Of a stretch of 64,000 bases of DNA, positions 1-10,164 are shown in pieces. The stretch comes from Paenibacillus sp. yr247 (GTDB taxonomy: Bacteria > Bacillota > Bacilli > Paenibacillales > NBRC-103111). The stretch is taken from the NCBI RefSeq assembly GCF_900103825.1, contig NZ_FNIF01000001.1, forward strand, positions 682,001 through 746,000. Reading direction: 5' to 3'. Positions within the stretch are counted from its first letter, which is position 1. Every line of letters starts with the position of its first letter. The notes under the pieces were generated by a model. That model saw only the letters and a list, made by a program, of their open reading frames with translations. It was not told the origin of the DNA and searched no databases. The position numbers were made by a program, and so were the translations under genes.

Positions 1-330
1 GAAATTAAAGAAGATCATGTTTTCTCAAGAACCAAGATTGCAAGAGGACATCATATATTCTCACAAGCGAACTCCCTGGCGGTTGCCGTCATCGACGATC
101 CAATAGCCTTGACTGCATCAGCAGATATCCGCTTTATACGTTCTGTAAAGCTAGGAGAGAAATGTATCGCCAAAGCCTATGTGCGTTCCGTTTCCAAAGG
201 GAAAGCAAGAGTTGAGGTGTCTTCATATGTTGGCGATGAGGCTGTTTTCCGAGGCAATTTCGTGATCTTTCATTCGAAGAAAGAGCAACATCAAGATAGG
301 GAGGGCAAGCTGCATGCGGATCGCGATTGA
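1..330 (+). CDS. fapR: Transcription factor FapR, 3' end (partial)
   Basis: The frame is open from the first base and ends at TGA 328-330, so the N-terminal DNA-binding part lies outside the window. The visible 109 residues are the hot-dog effector domain, with the typical [16 protein letters not shown] and TASADIRF stretches. FapR represses fatty acid and phospholipid synthesis genes and is released by malonyl-CoA. Its stop overlaps the start of plsX by 17 bp, which places it first in the plsX-fab operon as in Bacillus. The identification rests on these motifs and on the gene order. Confidence 0.93.
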   Translation, partial: EIKEDHVFSRTKIARGHHIFSQANSLAVAVIDDPIALTASADIRFIRSVKLGEKCIAKAYVRSVSKGKARVEVSSYVGDEAVFRGNFVIFHSKKEQHQDREGKLHADRD

Positions 331-1318
331 TGCAATGGGCGGCGATAATGCCCCTAAGATCGTAGTAGAAGGTGCACTCTCAGCGGCCAAAGAGTGGAAA
401 GACGTACATATCATTCTGGTCGGCAACAGCGCTGCGATTGAAGCCCACCTCACAGAGAGGCCGGCAAATCTTAGTATCCGACACACGGAAGAAGTCATTG
501 AAGCGGATGACGAACCTGTAAAAGCTGTAAGACGCAAAAAAGACGCTTCCATGGTCGTGGCCGGAAGACTAGTGCGTGAGAAAGAAGCGGAAGCCATGAT
601 TTCCGCAGGAAATACAGGTGCTTTGATGACGACAGGATTGCTTGTCGTAGGAAGAATTCCCGGGATTGAACGTCCTGCCCTTGCACCGATGATTCCAACT
701 ATGGATGGTAACGGTGTGCTTGCACTGGATTTGGGAGCTAATATGGATGCCACGGCTGAGCAGCTGATTCAATATGCCATTATGGGCAGTATTTACCGCT
801 CCAAAGTGCATGGTCTATCCAAGCCTCGTGTAGGTCTGCTGAACGTTGGAACGGAAGCGACCAAAGGGAATGAATTAACGAAAACAGCATATCCTTTAAT
901 GGAACAAGCCCCAATACATTTTGTAGGGAATGTCGAATCCTCCCAAGTGCTTCGTGCCAAATGTGATGTTATCGTGTGTGATGGTTTCGCTGGAAACATT
1001 ATGCTGAAATCATTGGAGGGCGCGGCGTCAACCATTTTCTCAGCACTTAAACAAGAGTTTACCAAAACTATATTTACCAAACTTGCAGCTGCCGTCTTGA
1101 AACCAGGGCTTACCCAATTCCGCAAAAAGTTGGATTATAATGAGCATGGGGCTGCGCCATTTTTGGGTATTAATGGTTTAGTCCTGAAAAGCCATGGCTC
1201 CTCTGATGCAATAGCCATTAAGAATGCAGTTCGTCAAGCCAGAATTGCCTTGCAAAATGATTTGGTTGGCACGATATCTGCCGAAATTAGCCATGGGAAG
1301 AGAGATATAACAACATGA
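314..1318 (+). CDS. plsX: Phosphate acyltransferase PlsX
   Basis: PlsX converts acyl-ACP to acyl-phosphate, the acyl donor for PlsY in phosphatidic acid synthesis, at the inner face of the membrane. The 334-residue product is normal length and opens with the family signature [10 protein letters not shown] (residues 6-15). Further family stretches are SAGNTGALM and VCDGFAGN. The ATG at 314 lies inside the end of fapR, and the stop overlaps the start of fabH (ATGA), so translational coupling is likely. Expression is probably controlled by FapR from upstream of the window. Confidence 0.96.
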   Translation: MRIAIDAMGGDNAPKIVVEGALSAAKEWKDVHIILVGNSAAIEAHLTERPANLSIRHTEEVIEADDEPVKAVRRKKDASMVVAGRLVREKEAEAMISAGNTGALMTTGLLVVGRIPGIERPALAPMIPTMDGNGVLALDLGANMDATAEQLIQYAIMGSIYRSKVHGLSKPRVGLLNVGTEATKGNELTKTAYPLMEQAPIHFVGNVESSQVLRAKCDVIVCDGFAGNIMLKSLEGAASTIFSALKQEFTKTIFTKLAAAVLKPGLTQFRKKLDYNEHGAAPFLGINGLVLKSHGSSDAIAIKNAVRQARIALQNDLVGTISAEISHGKRDITT

Positions 1319-2301
1319 ACCTAATACCAGTTGGGGTACTCGGAACAGGTAAGTATGTACCAGAACGTATTTTAACGAATCAAGAATTGGAAACGATGGT
1401 TGAAACAAATGATGAATGGATCGTGTCCAGAACGGGCATTCGTGAAAGAAGAATTGTGGCTGAAGGACAAGTTACCTCCGATTTATGTTACGAGGCTTCC
1501 ATGATTGCTCTGTCCAACGCCGGAATTACGGCGGACCAACTCGATTTGATCATTGTCGCAACGGTCACACCGGATATGACATTCCCATCAACGGCATGTG
1601 TGCTTCAAGAAAAGCTAGGAGCTATGAAAGCAGCTGCATTTGATTTATCGGCAGCTTGCTCGGGTTTCGTTTATGGACTAGCTAATGCATCTAATTTCAT
1701 TGCTACAGGAACTTATAAATATGCCCTCGTCATCGGCGCGGATAGTTTATCCAAAATAACGGATTATACAGACCGTAACACATGTATCCTTTTTGGTGAT
1801 GGTGCCGGAGCTGTTGTTATTGGTGAAGTACCTGAACATAGAGGTTTCAAATCATTTGAGCTGGGTGCCGACGGGACAGGTGGGCCCCTTCTCAAAATTG
1901 AAGGTGGCGGATCACGTAATCCTGCATCGCAAGCAACCATCGACCAGCGTTTGCACTATATTTACATGGCCGGAGCAGAAGTTTTCAAATTCGCCGTTCG
2001 GATCATGGGTAATGCCGCTGATGAAGCGCTGCGCAAAGCGGGCTGGGAAAAAACAGATATCGACTTGCTAGTACCGCACCAAGCAAATATGAGAATCATT
2101 CAATCATCCTTAAATCGCCTGGAATTATCGGTTGACAAATGCATGATCAATCTAGACAAATACGGTAACATGTCAGCCGCTTCCATTCCGGTAGCTCTCG
2201 CAGAAGCTGCCGAACAAGGCCGAGTAAAAGAAGGCGACCGTCTAGTATTAGTTGGCTTTGGTGGCGGCTTAACTTGGGGCGCAACTGCTATGGTTTGGTA
2301 G
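1315..2301 (+). CDS. fabH: 3-oxoacyl-ACP synthase III FabH
   Basis: FabH condenses a short acyl-CoA primer with malonyl-ACP to start type II fatty acid synthesis. The 328-residue protein has the full Cys-His-Asn triad: C115 in AACSGF, H255 in VPHQAN and N285 in YGNMSAAS. It overlaps plsX by 4 bp. In Bacillales FabH prefers branched primers, but that specificity cannot be read from this sequence. The 70 bp between it and fabD hold only the fabD ribosome binding site (GGAAGGGGAT near 2351). Confidence 0.96.
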   Translation: MNLIPVGVLGTGKYVPERILTNQELETMVETNDEWIVSRTGIRERRIVAEGQVTSDLCYEASMIALSNAGITADQLDLIIVATVTPDMTFPSTACVLQEKLGAMKAAAFDLSAACSGFVYGLANASNFIATGTYKYALVIGADSLSKITDYTDRNTCILFGDGAGAVVIGEVPEHRGFKSFELGADGTGGPLLKIEGGGSRNPASQATIDQRLHYIYMAGAEVFKFAVRIMGNAADEALRKAGWEKTDIDLLVPHQANMRIIQSSLNRLELSVDKCMINLDKYGNMSAASIPVALAEAAEQGRVKEGDRLVLVGFGGGLTWGATAMVW

Positions 2302-2371
2302 GCTGTGCAATTAAAACTAAATTTACGCAAAAAATCTCAAATGATATCGCGGAAGGGGATCCTTTTCTCGT

Positions 2372-3322
2372 ATGGGTAAAATAGCTTTTGTTTTTCCTGG
2401 TCAAGGCTCGCAGTCTGTGGGTATGGGCCATGATTTATACACGAATCATCCTGCTGCTAAAGCGTATTTTGACCGTTCAAATGAAGCGCTGGGCTTTTCA
2501 TTATCTGATCTGATCTTCCAAGGTCCAGAGGACCAATTGAAGATCACGTATCACACGCAGCCTGCGCTGCTGACAACAAGCATCGCTTGTCTGGAGGCAT
2601 TCAAGGCAGCAGGCATTACACCAGACTATGTCGCCGGACATAGTCTGGGCGAATACAGCGCGCTCGTCGCAGCAGGCGTGCTTGCGTTCGAGGACGCGGT
2701 CCGCACTGTGCGGGCCCGCGGCGAGTTCATGGAACAGGCTGTCCCTGGCGGCCTGGGTGCTATGGCGGCCGTGCTGGGAGCCGAGCGCGGAGCGCTTGCG
2801 GAGCTATGCACGGCCATCACAAGCGGCGGCTCCGTTGTGGAGCTCGCCAATGTGAACTGCCCGGGACAGATCGTCGTCTCGGGCAGTAAAGAAGGCGTTG
2901 CAGCGGTTGTCGAACGCTGCAAAGAAGCCGGAGCGAAGCGTGCCATACCGCTCGAAGTGAGCGGGCCCTTTCACTCTTCACTCATGAAGCCGGCCTCGCA
3001 GCGCCTCGCAGAGGTGCTCGCGTCGATCGAGATGAGTGATGCAGCCGTGCCCGTTGTAGCTAACGTAACGGCTCGTCCTGTCACGCAGCCGAGCGATATT
3101 CGCAGACTGCTTGCCGAGCAGGTGTACTCCCCTGTACTATGGGAGGATACAATTACTTACCTGATCGGACAAGGCGTCGATACGTTCATTGAGCTTGGCT
3201 CGGGTACAGTTCTCGCTGGTCTAATCAAGAAGGTAGACAAAACAGTGAAAACCGTGTCTATCGGCAGCTTGGAAGCTTTGGAGAAGTATATGCAGGAGGT
3301 ACACGAACATGCTAACGGGTAA
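2372..3322 (+). CDS. fabD: Malonyl-CoA:ACP transacylase FabD
   Basis: FabD loads malonate from CoA onto ACP. The 316 residues include the entry motif FPGQGSQ, the nucleophile S91 in GHSLGEYSA and H201 in [10 protein letters not shown], so the catalytic pair is intact. The middle of the gene, about 2640-3130, is clearly richer in G and C than the rest of the operon and uses GCG, CTC and CGC codons that its neighbours avoid. The reading frame is unbroken through this stretch. The end overlaps the start of fabG by 14 bp. Confidence 0.96.
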   Translation: MGKIAFVFPGQGSQSVGMGHDLYTNHPAAKAYFDRSNEALGFSLSDLIFQGPEDQLKITYHTQPALLTTSIACLEAFKAAGITPDYVAGHSLGEYSALVAAGVLAFEDAVRTVRARGEFMEQAVPGGLGAMAAVLGAERGALAELCTAITSGGSVVELANVNCPGQIVVSGSKEGVAAVVERCKEAGAKRAIPLEVSGPFHSSLMKPASQRLAEVLASIEMSDAAVPVVANVTARPVTQPSDIRRLLAEQVYSPVLWEDTITYLIGQGVDTFIELGSGTVLAGLIKKVDKTVKTVSIGSLEALEKYMQEVHEHANG

Positions 3323-4049
3323 AGTGGCGCTGGTAACTGGTGCATCTCGAGGTATTGGACGAGCGATTGCTCTGCATTTGGCTGAGCATGGCGCTGATGT
3401 TGCAGTGAACTATGCAGGAAGTGAAGCCGCTGCCAGCGAAGTTGTTAAGGCGATTGAAGCAATGGGACGCAAGGCCGTTAAACTGCGTGCTGACGTAAGC
3501 AGTTATCAAGCAGCCGATGATTTAGTTAAGCAGACGATCGAAATTTTTGGTAAAATTGATATTCTTGTGAATAATGCTGGCATAACAAGAGACAATTTAA
3601 TCATGCGAATGAAGGAAGAAGAGTTCGATCAAGTCATCGCTACGAATCTTAAAGGTGTGTTTAATTGTGTCAAAGCAGTCACTCGCCCAATGATGAAACA
3701 GCGTTTCGGTCGAATTATTAATATATCTTCTGTGGTGGGCGTGCTTGGTAATCCGGGTCAGGCCAACTATGTAGCAGCAAAAGCAGGCGTTATTGGGTTG
3801 ACCAAAGCGACGGCTAAGGAACTTTCTTCTCGAGGCATTACCGTGAATGCGGTGGCGCCAGGTTTTATCGAAACCGATATGACCGACAAGTTGTCGGCCG
3901 AGATGCGAGAGCATATGTTGAAGCAAATTCCACTGGAACGCCTGGGTCAACCTGAGGAAATTGCGAAGGTTGTTCGCTTTCTGGCGTCCGAAGATGCTTC
4001 CTACATGACAGGCCAAACACTCCATGTGGATGGCGGCATGTACATGTAA
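3309..4049 (+). CDS. fabG: 3-oxoacyl-ACP reductase FabG
   Basis: FabG is the NADPH-dependent reductase of the elongation cycle. The 246-residue short-chain dehydrogenase shows the cofactor motif TGASRGIG (residues 10-17), NNAG (88-91) and the catalytic Ser140, Tyr154 and Lys158 in the expected spacing. Its ATG at 3309 lies inside fabD and is preceded by AGGAGGTAC. After the stop there is a nested inverted repeat before acpP. Confidence 0.96.
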   Translation: MLTGKVALVTGASRGIGRAIALHLAEHGADVAVNYAGSEAAASEVVKAIEAMGRKAVKLRADVSSYQAADDLVKQTIEIFGKIDILVNNAGITRDNLIMRMKEEEFDQVIATNLKGVFNCVKAVTRPMMKQRFGRIINISSVVGVLGNPGQANYVAAKAGVIGLTKATAKELSSRGITVNAVAPGFIETDMTDKLSAEMREHMLKQIPLERLGQPEEIAKVVRFLASEDASYMTGQTLHVDGGMYM

Positions 4050-4062
4050 GTTTTTCCAGAAT

Positions 4063-4105
4063 GAGAATCTCAAAATTGCCTACTGGCAATCTGTCAAAGA
4101 TTCTC
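4063..4105 (+). repeat. Nested inverted repeat between fabG and acpP
   Basis: An outer perfect 8-bp pair, GAGAATCT (4063-4070) and AGATTCTC (4098-4105), encloses an inner perfect 6-bp stem, ATTGCC (4075-4080) and GGCAAT (4085-4090), with a TACT loop. No T-run follows, so it is not a plain terminator. It sits directly in front of a TATAAT and could be an RNA processing structure or an operator. It does not match the FapR box known from Bacillus. Confidence 0.6.
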
Positions 4106-4112
4106 GTATAAT
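4084..4112 (+). promoter_or_regulatory. Possible sigma-A promoter for acpP
   Basis: A perfect -10 hexamer TATAAT lies at 4107-4112. The best -35 at 17 bp spacing is TGGCAA (4084-4089), a weak 3 of 6 match. An internal acpP promoter would fit the high ACP demand of the cell, but the weak -35 keeps this tentative. Confidence 0.35.
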
Positions 4113-4133
4113 ACCAAAGAGGAGGTGAACCGG

Positions 4134-4367
4134 ATGTCCGACGTATTGGATCGTGTTAAACGAATTGTAGTCGATCGTCTAGGGGTTGATGAAGCTGAAG
4201 TCACCCTCGAAGCATCTTTCAAAGAAGATCTAGGTGCTGATTCTCTCGATGTAGTTGAATTAGTAATGGAATTAGAAGATGAGTTCGATTTAGAAATTTC
4301 CGATGAAGATGCTGAGAAGATTACGACTGTAGGAGAAGTTACGAATTACATAAAATCTCATACGTAA
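4134..4367 (+). CDS. acpP: Acyl carrier protein
   Basis: This 77-residue acidic protein carries growing acyl chains on a phosphopantetheine arm attached to S37 in the [10 protein letters not shown] motif. The start is ATG 4134. An in-frame GTG at 4125 lies inside the ribosome binding site GGAGGTGA and is rejected. The gene sits between fabG and fabF, the standard place. A hairpin follows the stop. Confidence 0.97.
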   Translation: MSDVLDRVKRIVVDRLGVDEAEVTLEASFKEDLGADSLDVVELVMELEDEFDLEISDEDAEKITTVGEVTNYIKSHT

Positions 4368-4377
4368 TAGTCTATCG

Positions 4378-4412
4378 AGTCCCGTTTCTAATCAAGACGG
4401 GACTTCTCTCCA
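4378..4412 (+). terminator. Hairpin after acpP, probable weak terminator or attenuator
   Basis: AGTCCCGT (4378-4385) pairs perfectly with ACGGGACT (4397-4404) around an 11-base loop and is followed by a pyrimidine run (TCTCTCC). The tail is poor in T, so partial termination, or 3'-end protection of a separate acpP transcript, is more likely than a full stop. Confidence 0.55.
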
Positions 4413-4462
4413 TTCTCAAACAATAAAAAAAATGATGCTTTACTACATAGAAGGTGGTACAA

Positions 4463-5698
4463 ATGAACAGAGTTGTAATTACAGGTATGGGCGTAGTTAC
4501 TGCCCTTGGTCAAGATTTAGAAACGTTTTGGGGCAACTTGACTTCCGGTCAATCCGGAATCAGTTTAATCGAGAATTTTGATGTAAGCGAATACCCAACA
4601 CGTATTGCTGCTGAGATCAAGGATTTTAAAATCGAGGATTATGTCGATCGTAAAGAATCTCGTCGGATGGACCGTTTCGTTCAATTCGCTGTTGCTGCTG
4701 CGCTTAATGCGTTGAAAGATGCGGATTTAAACGTCCAAGAAGATACAGATCCTGAGCGCGTAGGCGTTTCGGTGGGTTCTGGAATCGGTGGTCTGAGCAC
4801 TTGGGAAGAACAACACCGAATTCTTTTGGAAAAAGGTCCGAAACGCGTTTCTCCTTTCTTTATCCCGATGATGATCGCGAATATGGCGTCTGGTCATGTT
4901 TCTATGGTTACAGGAGCTAAAGGTCCGAACTCCACCGCAGTTACTGCCTGTGCGACAGGCACACACTCCATCGGAGATTCGTTCAAAATGATTCAACGAG
5001 GCGATGCCGACGTGATGATTTGCGGCGGTGCTGAAGCAACGATTACACCTATTGGTGTAGCTGGCTTCTGTTCAATGCGGGCGATGTCTACTCGTAATGA
5101 AGAGCCACACTTGGCTAGCCGTCCGTTTGACTCCGACCGTGATGGTTTTGTAATGGGCGAAGGAGCAGGCGTTATGATTCTGGAGTCACTCGAGCATGCG
5201 CAGAAGCGTGGAGCGCGCATTTATGCAGAAGTGATTGGTTATGGGATGAGCGGTGACGCCTATCACATGACAGATCCAGATCCTGATGGAGCAGCGCGTT
5301 GTATGGTCAAAGCCATTAAAGATGCGGGCATTTCTCCAGAGTCGATTTCTTACATTAATGCTCACGGAACTTCTACGTCAATCGGAGACAGATCTGAGAC
5401 GACAGCCATCAAAAAAGCGCTAGGCGAACACGCCTATAAGGTTGCTGTTAGCTCCACGAAATCGATGACAGGCCACTTACTTGGCGCTGCTGGCGGTGTG
5501 GAAGCAGTTATCTGTGGGTTAACCATTGCAAATAGCCTGATTGCACCGACGATCAATTTGGTAAATCAAGACCCTGAGTGTGATTTGGACTATGTGCCGA
5601 ACACGGCTCGTGAAGCAAAGGTGGACATTGCGATGTCGAACTCGTTTGGCTTTGGTGGACACAATGCAACGATTATCTTGAAAAGGTTTGAAGCATAA
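4463..5698 (+). CDS. fabF: 3-oxoacyl-ACP synthase II FabF
   Basis: FabF is the elongating condensing enzyme that joins malonyl-ACP to acyl-ACP. The product is 411 residues with the Cys-His-His triad C163 (TACATG), H301 (NAHGTST) and H338 (MTGHLLG). ATG 4463 is chosen because AAGGTGG lies five bases upstream. The in-frame GTG at 4454 is part of that site. It is the last fatty acid gene of the block and is followed 61 bp later by rnc. Confidence 0.96.
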   Translation: MNRVVITGMGVVTALGQDLETFWGNLTSGQSGISLIENFDVSEYPTRIAAEIKDFKIEDYVDRKESRRMDRFVQFAVAAALNALKDADLNVQEDTDPERVGVSVGSGIGGLSTWEEQHRILLEKGPKRVSPFFIPMMIANMASGHVSMVTGAKGPNSTAVTACATGTHSIGDSFKMIQRGDADVMICGGAEATITPIGVAGFCSMRAMSTRNEEPHLASRPFDSDRDGFVMGEGAGVMILESLEHAQKRGARIYAEVIGYGMSGDAYHMTDPDPDGAARCMVKAIKDAGISPESISYINAHGTSTSIGDRSETTAIKKALGEHAYKVAVSSTKSMTGHLLGAAGGVEAVICGLTIANSLIAPTINLVNQDPECDLDYVPNTAREAKVDIAMSNSFGFGGHNATIILKRFEA

Positions 5699-5759
5699 TT
5701 TGCCTTCCTACGAAGAAAGATAACGGAATATCATTCTCTCTGGGTGGTGAGTCAAGGCA

Positions 5760-6461
5760 ATGAACCGTGATATTAAAGAACTGCAGCAGCGCATCGGAAT
5801 TTCTTTTCGGAAAACAGAGCTGCTTAAGCAAGCTTTTACCCATTCTTCTTATGTTAATGAACACCGTATTGCTGGACATAAAGATAACGAGCGTCTTGAG
5901 TTTCTAGGAGATGCCGTTCTTGAGTTAACGGTTTCGGAATTTTTATATGACTCTTATCCGGGGCGTACGGAAGGTGAATTGACGAAGCTCAGAGCGTCCA
6001 TCGTTTGTGAGCCGTCACTCGTAACGTTTGCTGAAGATTTGGATTTCGGGGCTTTTGTATTACTCGGTAAAGGGGAAGAGTTGACTGGCGGGCGTTCGCG
6101 CCCGGCTCTCCTTGCCGACGTGTTCGAATCCTTCGTTGGAGCTTTATACTTAGACCAAGGAATAGATGTCGTTAAAGCCTTTCTCAAAAAGCATGTATTC
6201 GCTAATATCTCTAATGAAGGTAAGTTGCTCGTTATTGATTACAAGACTCAACTGCAAGAGTATACTCAACATCACAATATGGGGTCTTTGGAATACCGCA
6301 TTGTGAATGAGAGGGGACCTGCTCATGAGCGTGAGTTTGTTGCTGAAGTGCACATGGATGCCGACCTTCTAGGAACCGGAGCAGGACGTTCTAAGAAAGA
6401 AGCTGAGCAGCAGGCTGCTGCTCAGGCGTTGTTGAAATTGAATGTGGCCGTTCAGCGGTAA
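5760..6461 (+). CDS. rnc: Ribonuclease III
   Basis: RNase III cuts double-stranded RNA in rRNA precursors and many mRNAs. The 233-residue protein has the endonuclease signature NERLEFLGD (43-51) with metal ligands E47, D51, D120 and E123, and a C-terminal double-stranded RNA binding domain from about residue 160. GGTGGTGA precedes the ATG. A strong hairpin terminator follows. Confidence 0.96.
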   Translation: MNRDIKELQQRIGISFRKTELLKQAFTHSSYVNEHRIAGHKDNERLEFLGDAVLELTVSEFLYDSYPGRTEGELTKLRASIVCEPSLVTFAEDLDFGAFVLLGKGEELTGGRSRPALLADVFESFVGALYLDQGIDVVKAFLKKHVFANISNEGKLLVIDYKTQLQEYTQHHNMGSLEYRIVNERGPAHEREFVAEVHMDADLLGTGAGRSKKEAEQQAAAQALLKLNVAVQR

Positions 6462-6477
6462 TTCATACAGCAAAAAG

Positions 6478-6508
6478 AGGCGGCTGCGGCTGCCTTTTTT
6501 GTTTTTTT
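6478..6508 (+). terminator. Rho-independent terminator after rnc
   Basis: AGGCGGC (6478-6484) pairs with GGCTGCCT across a four-base loop, with one G-U pair, and is followed by TTTTTTGTTTTTTT. It separates the fab-rnc unit from smc. Confidence 0.85.
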
Positions 6509-6509
6509 C

Positions 6510-6538
6510 TCTTATTTTCATATGGGATATGTTACAAT
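6510..6538 (+). promoter_or_regulatory. Probable extended -10 promoter for smc
   Basis: TGT-TACAAT (6530-6538) is an extended -10 element, 19 bases before the smc start. At 17 bp spacing the -35 is a weak TCTTAT. The preceding terminator makes a separate smc promoter necessary, which supports the call. Confidence 0.5.
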
Positions 6539-6556
6539 AATTTCTGAGGTGAGACC

Positions 6557-9500
6557 ATGTTTTTGAAACGGATTGAATTATCCGGGTTTAAGTCTTTCGC
6601 AGACCGAACGGAGCTGGAATTTGTGCGCGGTATTACGGCGGTTGTAGGTCCTAACGGCAGCGGAAAAAGTAACATTTCGGACGGTATCCGCTGGGTGCTA
6701 GGTGAGCAAAGTGCGAAGTCCTTGCGCGGCGGTAAAATGGAAGATGTTATTTTTGCAGGCAGTGATGCGCGTCGAGCGGTCAATTATGGGGAAGTATCGC
6801 TTACGCTGGATAATACTTCGCAATCCCTTCCTCTTGACTTTAATGAAGTGACGGTGACACGCAGAGTGCATCGTAGTGGGGAAAGTGAGTATTTAATTAA
6901 TAAACAGCCCTGCCGCTTGAAAGATATAACCGAATTGTTCATGGATACGGGGATAGGGAAAGAAGCGTATTCCATTATTGGACAAGGACGTATTGAAGAA
7001 ATTTTAAGTACGAAATCGGAAGATCGTCGAGGGATCTTTGAAGAGGCTTCGGGGATTGTTAAATATAAATCGCGTAAACGTGAAGCTGAGAAAAAATTGA
7101 GTGATACCGAGCAAAATTTGCTTCGGATCCACGATTTGGTTACTGAGCTAGAGGATCAAATCGAACCGCTTCGCGAACAGTCTGCAAAGGCGATCCGCTA
7201 TAAAGAGCTTCGTGAGACGCTCAAAAGCAGTGAGATCGCTATGTATGTTCATCAGATAGATCAAATTTATATTTCATGGAATGAAGCGACGCAAAAGCTA
7301 GAGAAGCTAGTGAAGGAGCAAACAGAGCTTTCTACGATCGTAAATCAGCATGACGCTCACTTGGAGAAGCATCGTTGGGAAACGCGCAGGTTAGAGGAGG
7401 AGCTGGAAAAGCTACAGGAAAGTTTACTGGGGCTGAGCGAAGAATTCGAGAAGTGTGAAGGGCATGGCGAAGTGCTCAAAGAGCGGAAAAAGAATTACTC
7501 AGCTAATCATCAGCAGCTAAGCAGTACAATCGCAATGCAAGAGCAGCGTAAAATAGATAAAGAAGTTGAGTTGAGCCAGCAGCGGGAGAAAATTATCCTA
7601 ATTGGCGCCCAGTTATTTGAGTTTCAAGCGAAGCTGACTGCTGAAGAGCAGCGGTTGCTTGGGGTTAATGGGGGTATCAGTTCTTTGCCTGAGGATCAAT
7701 TAAAGGGCGAGCTGTTAGAGACGCTAAACCGAATGGCTCAGGCGCGTAACGAAATTCGTTATGCTGAGCAGCAGACGGAAAGCATCGGACGTCGATTGGA
7801 AAGACTTGATGAAGAGCGTCAAAAATGGGCGGAGCAGCGTGAGAAGATTTCGCTGCGTAAGCAAGAATTGACAACTAAACTGGAAGAAACCGTAAGTGAG
7901 ATTGAAGATGTACGTCAAAGGTATGTTCAGTTAACTCAAAGCTTGAAGAGCAAGCAAGGATTACTGGATGAAGCACAAGGGATGGTTCGCAAATGGGAGC
8001 AGAAACTTGATGCTTTGACGTCCCGCCGCGATACAATGAAAGAAATGGCCAACGATTACGATGGCTTCATGCAGGGTGTTAAAGAAGTGCTTAAAGCGAA
8101 GACCCGTAAGGATTTACGAGGTATTCGCGGCGCTATTGCCGAGCTTGTAAAGGTGCCTGCTGATGTTGAATTTGCGATAGAGACTGCACTCGGCGGTGCC
8201 TTGCAAAATATCGTTGTCGAGACGGAAGCAGACGGTCGTGAAGCCATCGCCTTCTTGAAGCGCCGCCAAATGGGACGAGCTACATTCCTCCCGATGAACG
8301 TTATTCGCGGACGATCGATTTCTGACAGTGAGATCAGTTCTTTGAAGTCAGCTAAAGGCTTCATCGGTATCGCAGTTGATCTCGTTTCGTTCGATACGAC
8401 TTATCAGAACATTTTCTCAAGCCTGCTTGGGAATGTGGTTGTGGCACAAAGTTTAGAAGATGCGAATCATATTGCTGCCAAAGCGCAATATCGCTACCGA
8501 GTTGTGACGCTGGAAGGCGACGTCGTTAATCCCGGCGGTTCTATGACGGGCGGTAGTTTACAGAAGAAATCCACGAATCTATTAGGCCGTCAACGCCAAA
8601 TCGAAGAGCTGGATCAGGAGATAAAAAATTCTGAGCAACAGCTTAGCGGTTTGCGCAACCAGTCGAGTGTAATGAAGCGTGAGATTACAGATGATATGAT
8701 GACCATCGAACAGCTTCGTCAGTTAGGTGAGCAACAGCGTATCACCGAGCAGCAAATTCGCGCGGAATTGAATCCGCTTGAGTCTGAGAGCCGTACGGTC
8801 GAAGAACAGCTTTCCTTGGATAGTCAAGATCGAGGTTCTTTGCTCGAGGAGCAGGCTGATCTTGGACGGAAAAAAGTCGAGTCCGAAGCCGCGCTGGCCG
8901 AGCTGGGGCAAGAAGAAGCTTCTCTACAAAAAGCGATTCGTGATGCCGAGAGCTCACGTAAAGCGAGTGAGTCGGAGAAGGAGGAGCTGCAAAGTCAACT
9001 GACTGATTTGAAGGTCAAGGTTGCCTCTATTTCTCAAGAGAAGCAGTCACTCCAAGATCAGCAGCGCCGATTGCAGCAGGATCTTGGTGAAGCTGAACGA
9101 GAGATGGACATGAATCGCGGGCTGCTCCAGCAGTTGGAACAAGATATGATTGCACTTGAGCAGGAGACTGTACTGCAAGTCGAGTTACTTAATGATCTCA
9201 AGCTCAAAAAGCAGCAATGTACTGAAAGCATTGATTTCAAACGTGCTGAGCGAACCGAGTGGTTACATAAGCTAGAGCAAGAAGAGAATGAAACACGGGC
9301 ACAGCGCTCACAATTAAAACAGGTAGAGGAGAGTTTACATCAAACTGAGGTTCGTGTGACTCGTTTGGATGTAGAACTGGAAAACCTGCTTAAGAAGTTA
9401 GGTGAAGAATACGAACTTAGCTATGAGCTAGCTAAAGAGCGCTACCCGGTTCCAGAAGATATTCAGGGTACACAGAGTAAAGTGCGTGAGCTTAAGCGCG

Positions 9501-10132
9501 AGATCGCTTCGCTCGGTGATGTCAATCTTGGGGCTATTGAAGAATATGCGCGGGTCTCTGAGCGCTATGAATTCTTGAGCTCACAGAAAAATGACTTGAT
9601 CGAAGCCAAGACGACGCTGTATCAGGTCATTCGTGAAATGGATCAAGAAATGTCCAAACGTTTTAAGACCACCTTTGATGCGATACGTTCGCACTTCGGC
9701 GTCGTATTTTCCAAATTGTTTGGCGGTGGCCGAGCGGATTTGATTCTATCTGAGCCAGATAATATGCTGGATACAGGTATCGAGATCGTTGCACAACCTC
9801 CAGGCAAAAAGCTGCAAAACCTTCAGCTTCTGTCTGGTGGAGAGCGCGCGCTTACTGCAATTGCGCTGCTATTCTCGATTATTCGTGTTAAACCGGTACC
9901 ATTTTGCGTACTGGATGAAGTAGAAGCTGCTTTGGACGAAGCGAACGTATCTCGGTTTGCCGAATATTTGCGTGAGTTCTCTGAAATGACGCAATTCATC
10001 GTTGTTACACACCGCAAAGGGACTATGGAAGAAGCAGATGTGCTCTACGGAGTAACGATGCAAGAGGGCGGTGTTTCCAAGCTAGTTTCCGTTCGCTTGG
10101 AGGATGAGGAAGCCGCCATGTCCGCACCATAA
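6557..10132 (+). CDS. smc: Chromosome segregation protein SMC
   Basis: SMC is the long-armed ATPase of the bacterial condensin complex, acting with ScpA and ScpB in chromosome compaction and segregation. The 1191-residue product has the N-terminal Walker A GPNGSGKS (31-38), long coiled coils, a hinge from about residue 500 to 670, and the C-terminal signature LSGGERALT (about 1093) followed by Walker B in VLDEVEAAL. The length is typical. It is followed by ftsY after 32 bp, as in Bacillus. Confidence 0.97.
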   Translation: MFLKRIELSGFKSFADRTELEFVRGITAVVGPNGSGKSNISDGIRWVLGEQSAKSLRGGKMEDVIFAGSDARRAVNYGEVSLTLDNTSQSLPLDFNEVTVTRRVHRSGESEYLINKQPCRLKDITELFMDTGIGKEAYSIIGQGRIEEILSTKSEDRRGIFEEASGIVKYKSRKREAEKKLSDTEQNLLRIHDLVTELEDQIEPLREQSAKAIRYKELRETLKSSEIAMYVHQIDQIYISWNEATQKLEKLVKEQTELSTIVNQHDAHLEKHRWETRRLEEELEKLQESLLGLSEEFEKCEGHGEVLKERKKNYSANHQQLSSTIAMQEQRKIDKEVELSQQREKIILIGAQLFEFQAKLTAEEQRLLGVNGGISSLPEDQLKGELLETLNRMAQARNEIRYAEQQTESIGRRLERLDEERQKWAEQREKISLRKQELTTKLEETVSEIEDVRQRYVQLTQSLKSKQGLLDEAQGMVRKWEQKLDALTSRRDTMKEMANDYDGFMQGVKEVLKAKTRKDLRGIRGAIAELVKVPADVEFAIETALGGALQNIVVETEADGREAIAFLKRRQMGRATFLPMNVIRGRSISDSEISSLKSAKGFIGIAVDLVSFDTTYQNIFSSLLGNVVVAQSLEDANHIAAKAQYRYRVVTLEGDVVNPGGSMTGGSLQKKSTNLLGRQRQIEELDQEIKNSEQQLSGLRNQSSVMKREITDDMMTIEQLRQLGEQQRITEQQIRAELNPLESESRTVEEQLSLDSQDRGSLLEEQADLGRKKVESEAALAELGQEEASLQKAIRDAESSRKASESEKEELQSQLTDLKVKVASISQEKQSLQDQQRRLQQDLGEAEREMDMNRGLLQQLEQDMIALEQETVLQVELLNDLKLKKQQCTESIDFKRAERTEWLHKLEQEENETRAQRSQLKQVEESLHQTEVRVTRLDVELENLLKKLGEEYELSYELAKERYPVPEDIQGTQSKVRELKREIASLGDVNLGAIEEYARVSERYEFLSSQKNDLIEAKTTLYQVIREMDQEMSKRFKTTFDAIRSHFGVVFSKLFGGGRADLILSEPDNMLDTGIEIVAQPPGKKLQNLQLLSGGERALTAIALLFSIIRVKPVPFCVLDEVEAALDEANVSRFAEYLREFSEMTQFIVVTHRKGTMEEADVLYGVTMQEGGVSKLVSVRLEDEEAAMSAP

Positions 10133-10164
10133 TTGGGGTACAAGTTAAGTTCTTAGGAGGAACC

